Shown piece by piece: positions 5,412 to 6,833 of a stretch of DNA of 6,833 nucleotides (the stretch's first letter is position 1; every line of letters starts with the position of its first letter). A model generated the notes under the pieces. That model was not told where the DNA came from. It searched no databases and saw only the letters and a list, made by a program, of their open reading frames with translations. Origin of the DNA: CAZKYP01 sp964556885. Its GTDB lineage: Bacteria; Planctomycetota; Phycisphaerae; Sedimentisphaerales; Anaerobacaceae. The position numbers and the translations under genes are program-made. The stretch lies in NCBI GenBank assembly GCA_964556885.1, contig CAZKYP010000172.1:1-6833 (forward strand). Direction: 5' to 3'.

Positions 5412-6578
5412 TTACTTGCCTTTCTGCTGTAATATTAATTCGTAAACGCTCATCAGCTCTTTTGCAACCCGGCCGATTGAAATCGTTTGACGCAGATTAT
5501 CCCCGGCAATTGCCTGTGAAGCCTTACGAATATTATCCGCGTTAGTAAAATAGTCGGCGGCGTCGGCCAGAGTTGTTATATCATCCGGAGAATCGATGAC
5601 TATGCCGTGTCGTTTGTTTGTCAAAAGGTCGGTCGCACCGTTAAATCTTGTGGTTATGACCGGTTTGCCGGCCGCTAATGCCTCCAGAATAAACCTGCTC
5701 GCAGGATCATAAAAGGTCGGCAGGACTGCCACGTCGATTATCGACATGATATTTTGGATATCGCCGACAGGACCGAGGAAAATTGTTTTTTCAGCAAGTT
5801 GTTGATATTTATTTATCTCACCGCCGCCGACAACCACTAAAAATCCGGAAAAATCCTTATGTCGTGCCGCCAATACCTTCATAGCCTCTAAAAGACATGA
5901 CAGACCTTTCAGCCTGAAATTGGTGGCCGCAAACAAGAACAGAATCGGCTTATCCGATTCCTCAACACCCAGCCCGGCAAGTATTTGTGTGCGTATCTCT
6001 TGCGCCTGTTTCGTATCGATTTGTCTTTCGATATTCACACCATTGGGTATTACGACAATGCGATGTTGTTCGGTTTTATAGTGTCGTTTAAACTGATCTG
6101 CGACATATTGCGAAAGCGCCACAATCACCGGCCCTTTCGCAGCGGAGCATAACTTCCGTTCGGCCTGTAACAGTAATCTCCTGCGTAAATTTGTAAAAGC
6201 TGTAAGCTTTTTCCAGGATTCAAGTAATTTATTTCTATAACTTGCGGCGTTTCGCTGTATGGATTCGGCGTATGTCCCGCCCCGGGGCTGATAGACATCG
6301 GCAAAATCGAACGGCAAAACGCTGTGAACTATGTCATAATTGCTTCGGGAAAGATGAATTTTCAGCGCATCGCCGAAAACATTAAAATTAACACGATTGC
6401 CGGATTCGCCCCGGCAGAGAAAATGGACATTGTCGGAATCCGCCTGACCTTTTGCCGCAAGGATATGAACTTCATGGCCAAGTCCGGACAACGCATTGGA
6501 CAACTCATTCACCGAGCGCTCGGCTCCGCCGAGGTTAATATCCGTTCTTTCTATGATGATGGCGATTTTTCGTTTCAT
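5412..6578 (-). CDS. GT-B glycosyltransferase, family 4 (WaaG-like, LPS core/envelope glycan)
   Basis: This 388-residue, two-domain (GT-B) cytoplasmic or membrane-associated glycosyltransferase should use a nucleotide sugar donor. The N-terminal acceptor domain has the usual first strand and glycine loop, IIIERTDINLGGAER (7-21), then GLGHEVHIL (32-40). The linker reads IPNGVN (177-182). The donor domain contains FRLKGL (221-226; Lys224 is the probable phosphate-contacting Lys), VVVGGG (248-253), FLGPVGDI (267-274) and YDPASRFILEALAAGKPVITT (290-310). That last stretch is the family's E-x7-E region in a D291-x7-E299 form, as in some WaaG-like enzymes. The neighbouring gene encodes an LPS kinase and lies 6 nt upstream, which argues for a role in lipopolysaccharide core assembly; the sugar cannot be told. 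There is no clear Shine-Dalgarno before the ATG, so coupling to the upstream gene is likely. Confidence 0.9.
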   Translation of the reverse strand: MKRKIAIIIERTDINLGGAERSVNELSNALSGLGHEVHILAAKGQADSDNVHFLCRGESGNRVNFNVFGDALKIHLSRSNYDIVHSVLPFDFADVYQPRGGTYAESIQRNAASYRNKLLESWKKLTAFTNLRRRLLLQAERKLCSAAKGPVIVALSQYVADQFKRHYKTEQHRIVVIPNGVNIERQIDTKQAQEIRTQILAGLGVEESDKPILFLFAATNFRLKGLSCLLEAMKVLAARHKDFSGFLVVVGGGEINKYQQLAEKTIFLGPVGDIQNIMSIIDVAVLPTFYDPASRFILEALAAGKPVITTRFNGATDLLTNKRHGIVIDSPDDITTLADAADYFTNADNIRKASQAIAGDNLRQTISIGRVAKELMSVYELILQQKGK

Positions 6579-6584
6579 TAAAAC

Positions 6585-6833
6585 TTAGCTCATATAAGGG
6601 GCCTGTCTGCCGTGTTTCAAATCGTGCCGTGCCATACGTGCCGCTTTTTTCATAACTTTACGGATAAAAATTTTATCGCCGCCCGCAAGTCTTTTGTGCC
6701 CGGTATACCCAAGGTAAAAACGCAAACGGTCGGTTCTCGAAAAATCGCCGGCCGGCGCCGAATAATAAAGCTGTGCGATATCCTTGATCTGAAAACGCAC
6801 CCGAAATACAGCCGGTTTGAAGGCTCGTGCCAG
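6585..6833 (-). CDS. Lipopolysaccharide (Kdo/heptose) kinase family, C-terminal fragment at window edge
   Basis: The frame is open from the right window edge (82 codons) to TAA at 6585-6587, so only the C-terminus is visible. The GTG at 6800 is probably internal valine, since the frame continues upstream in LARAFKPAVFR. The signature VKDLAxLYFS...RxDxLRFLRxY, common to WaaP/InaA-type LPS kinases (a small-kinase fold), is matched by IKDIAQLYYSAPAGDFSRTD followed by RLRFYLGY. A basic tail rich in Lys, Arg and Met follows (IFIRKVMKKAARMARH). Such enzymes phosphorylate Kdo or heptose of the LPS inner core on the cytoplasmic side. The catalytic loop lies outside the window, so activity cannot be judged. 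The glycosyltransferase ATG is 6 nt downstream, so this gene leads the visible envelope operon. Confidence 0.8.
   Translation of the reverse strand: MARAFKPAVFRVRFQIKDIAQLYYSAPAGDFSRTDRLRFYLGYTGHKRLAGGDKIFIRKVMKKAARMARHDLKHGRQAPYMS

Noticed and set aside
6324..6581. 85-codon open frame on the plus strand antisense to the glycosyltransferase start
   Set aside because: It overlaps the conserved N-terminal domain of the glycosyltransferase and shows no ribosome site or recognisable motif.

Overview
The window looks like chromosomal DNA from a diderm bacterium. The best guess is a planctomycete-like lineage (Planctomycetota, possibly the Phycisphaerae/Sedimentisphaerales side). That guess rests on the style of the GatB N-terminus (a Cys-rich CGC...CPVC stretch followed by a W-D-R-K / YYYPDLPKNYQISQYDLPLS block) and on lipopolysaccharide-type genes next to plsY. 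It is inference from remembered family features, not a search result. There are no rRNA, tRNA, CRISPR or intact transposase genes.

Left half, plus strand. gatB runs in from the left edge without its first residues and encodes the tRNA-dependent amidotransferase subunit B. A small single-domain cupin gene follows 26 nt later, probably in the same transcript. A 129-nt gap then carries a good sigma70-type promoter overlaid by TGACA/TGTCA dyads. Next comes a two-component pair separated by 2 nt: a soluble double-PAS histidine kinase of the NarX/DegS (HisKA_3) type and a NarL/FixJ response regulator. The input signal and target genes cannot be read from the sequence.

Middle, 4127-4736. This 610-nt gap lies between convergent gene sets and is the most interesting part. 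It holds a 13-bp TAGGA-ATA-TCCTA palindrome just upstream of a possible promoter. It also holds a branched hairpin ending in nine T's (a terminator or a small structured RNA, with a start codon and Shine-Dalgarno inside the fold), an 11-bp-phased direct repeat over a TATAAT box, and a possible 43-codon ORF. A 59-nt, 20-bp hairpin resembling REP/RAYT-type palindromic elements ends the gap.

Right half, minus strand. Three genes are packed with gaps of 3 and 6 nt and are read right to left: the C-terminal end of a lipopolysaccharide kinase (WaaP/InaA-like), a GT-B family 4 glycosyltransferase (WaaG-like), and plsY (glycerol-3-phosphate acyltransferase). Together they look like an envelope operon joining LPS-core assembly with the first acylation of phospholipid synthesis.

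No clear new defence or mobile system is present. The best candidates for something undescribed are the hairpin RNA at 4365-4439, its possible link to the neighbouring response regulator, and the palindromic element at 4641-4699.
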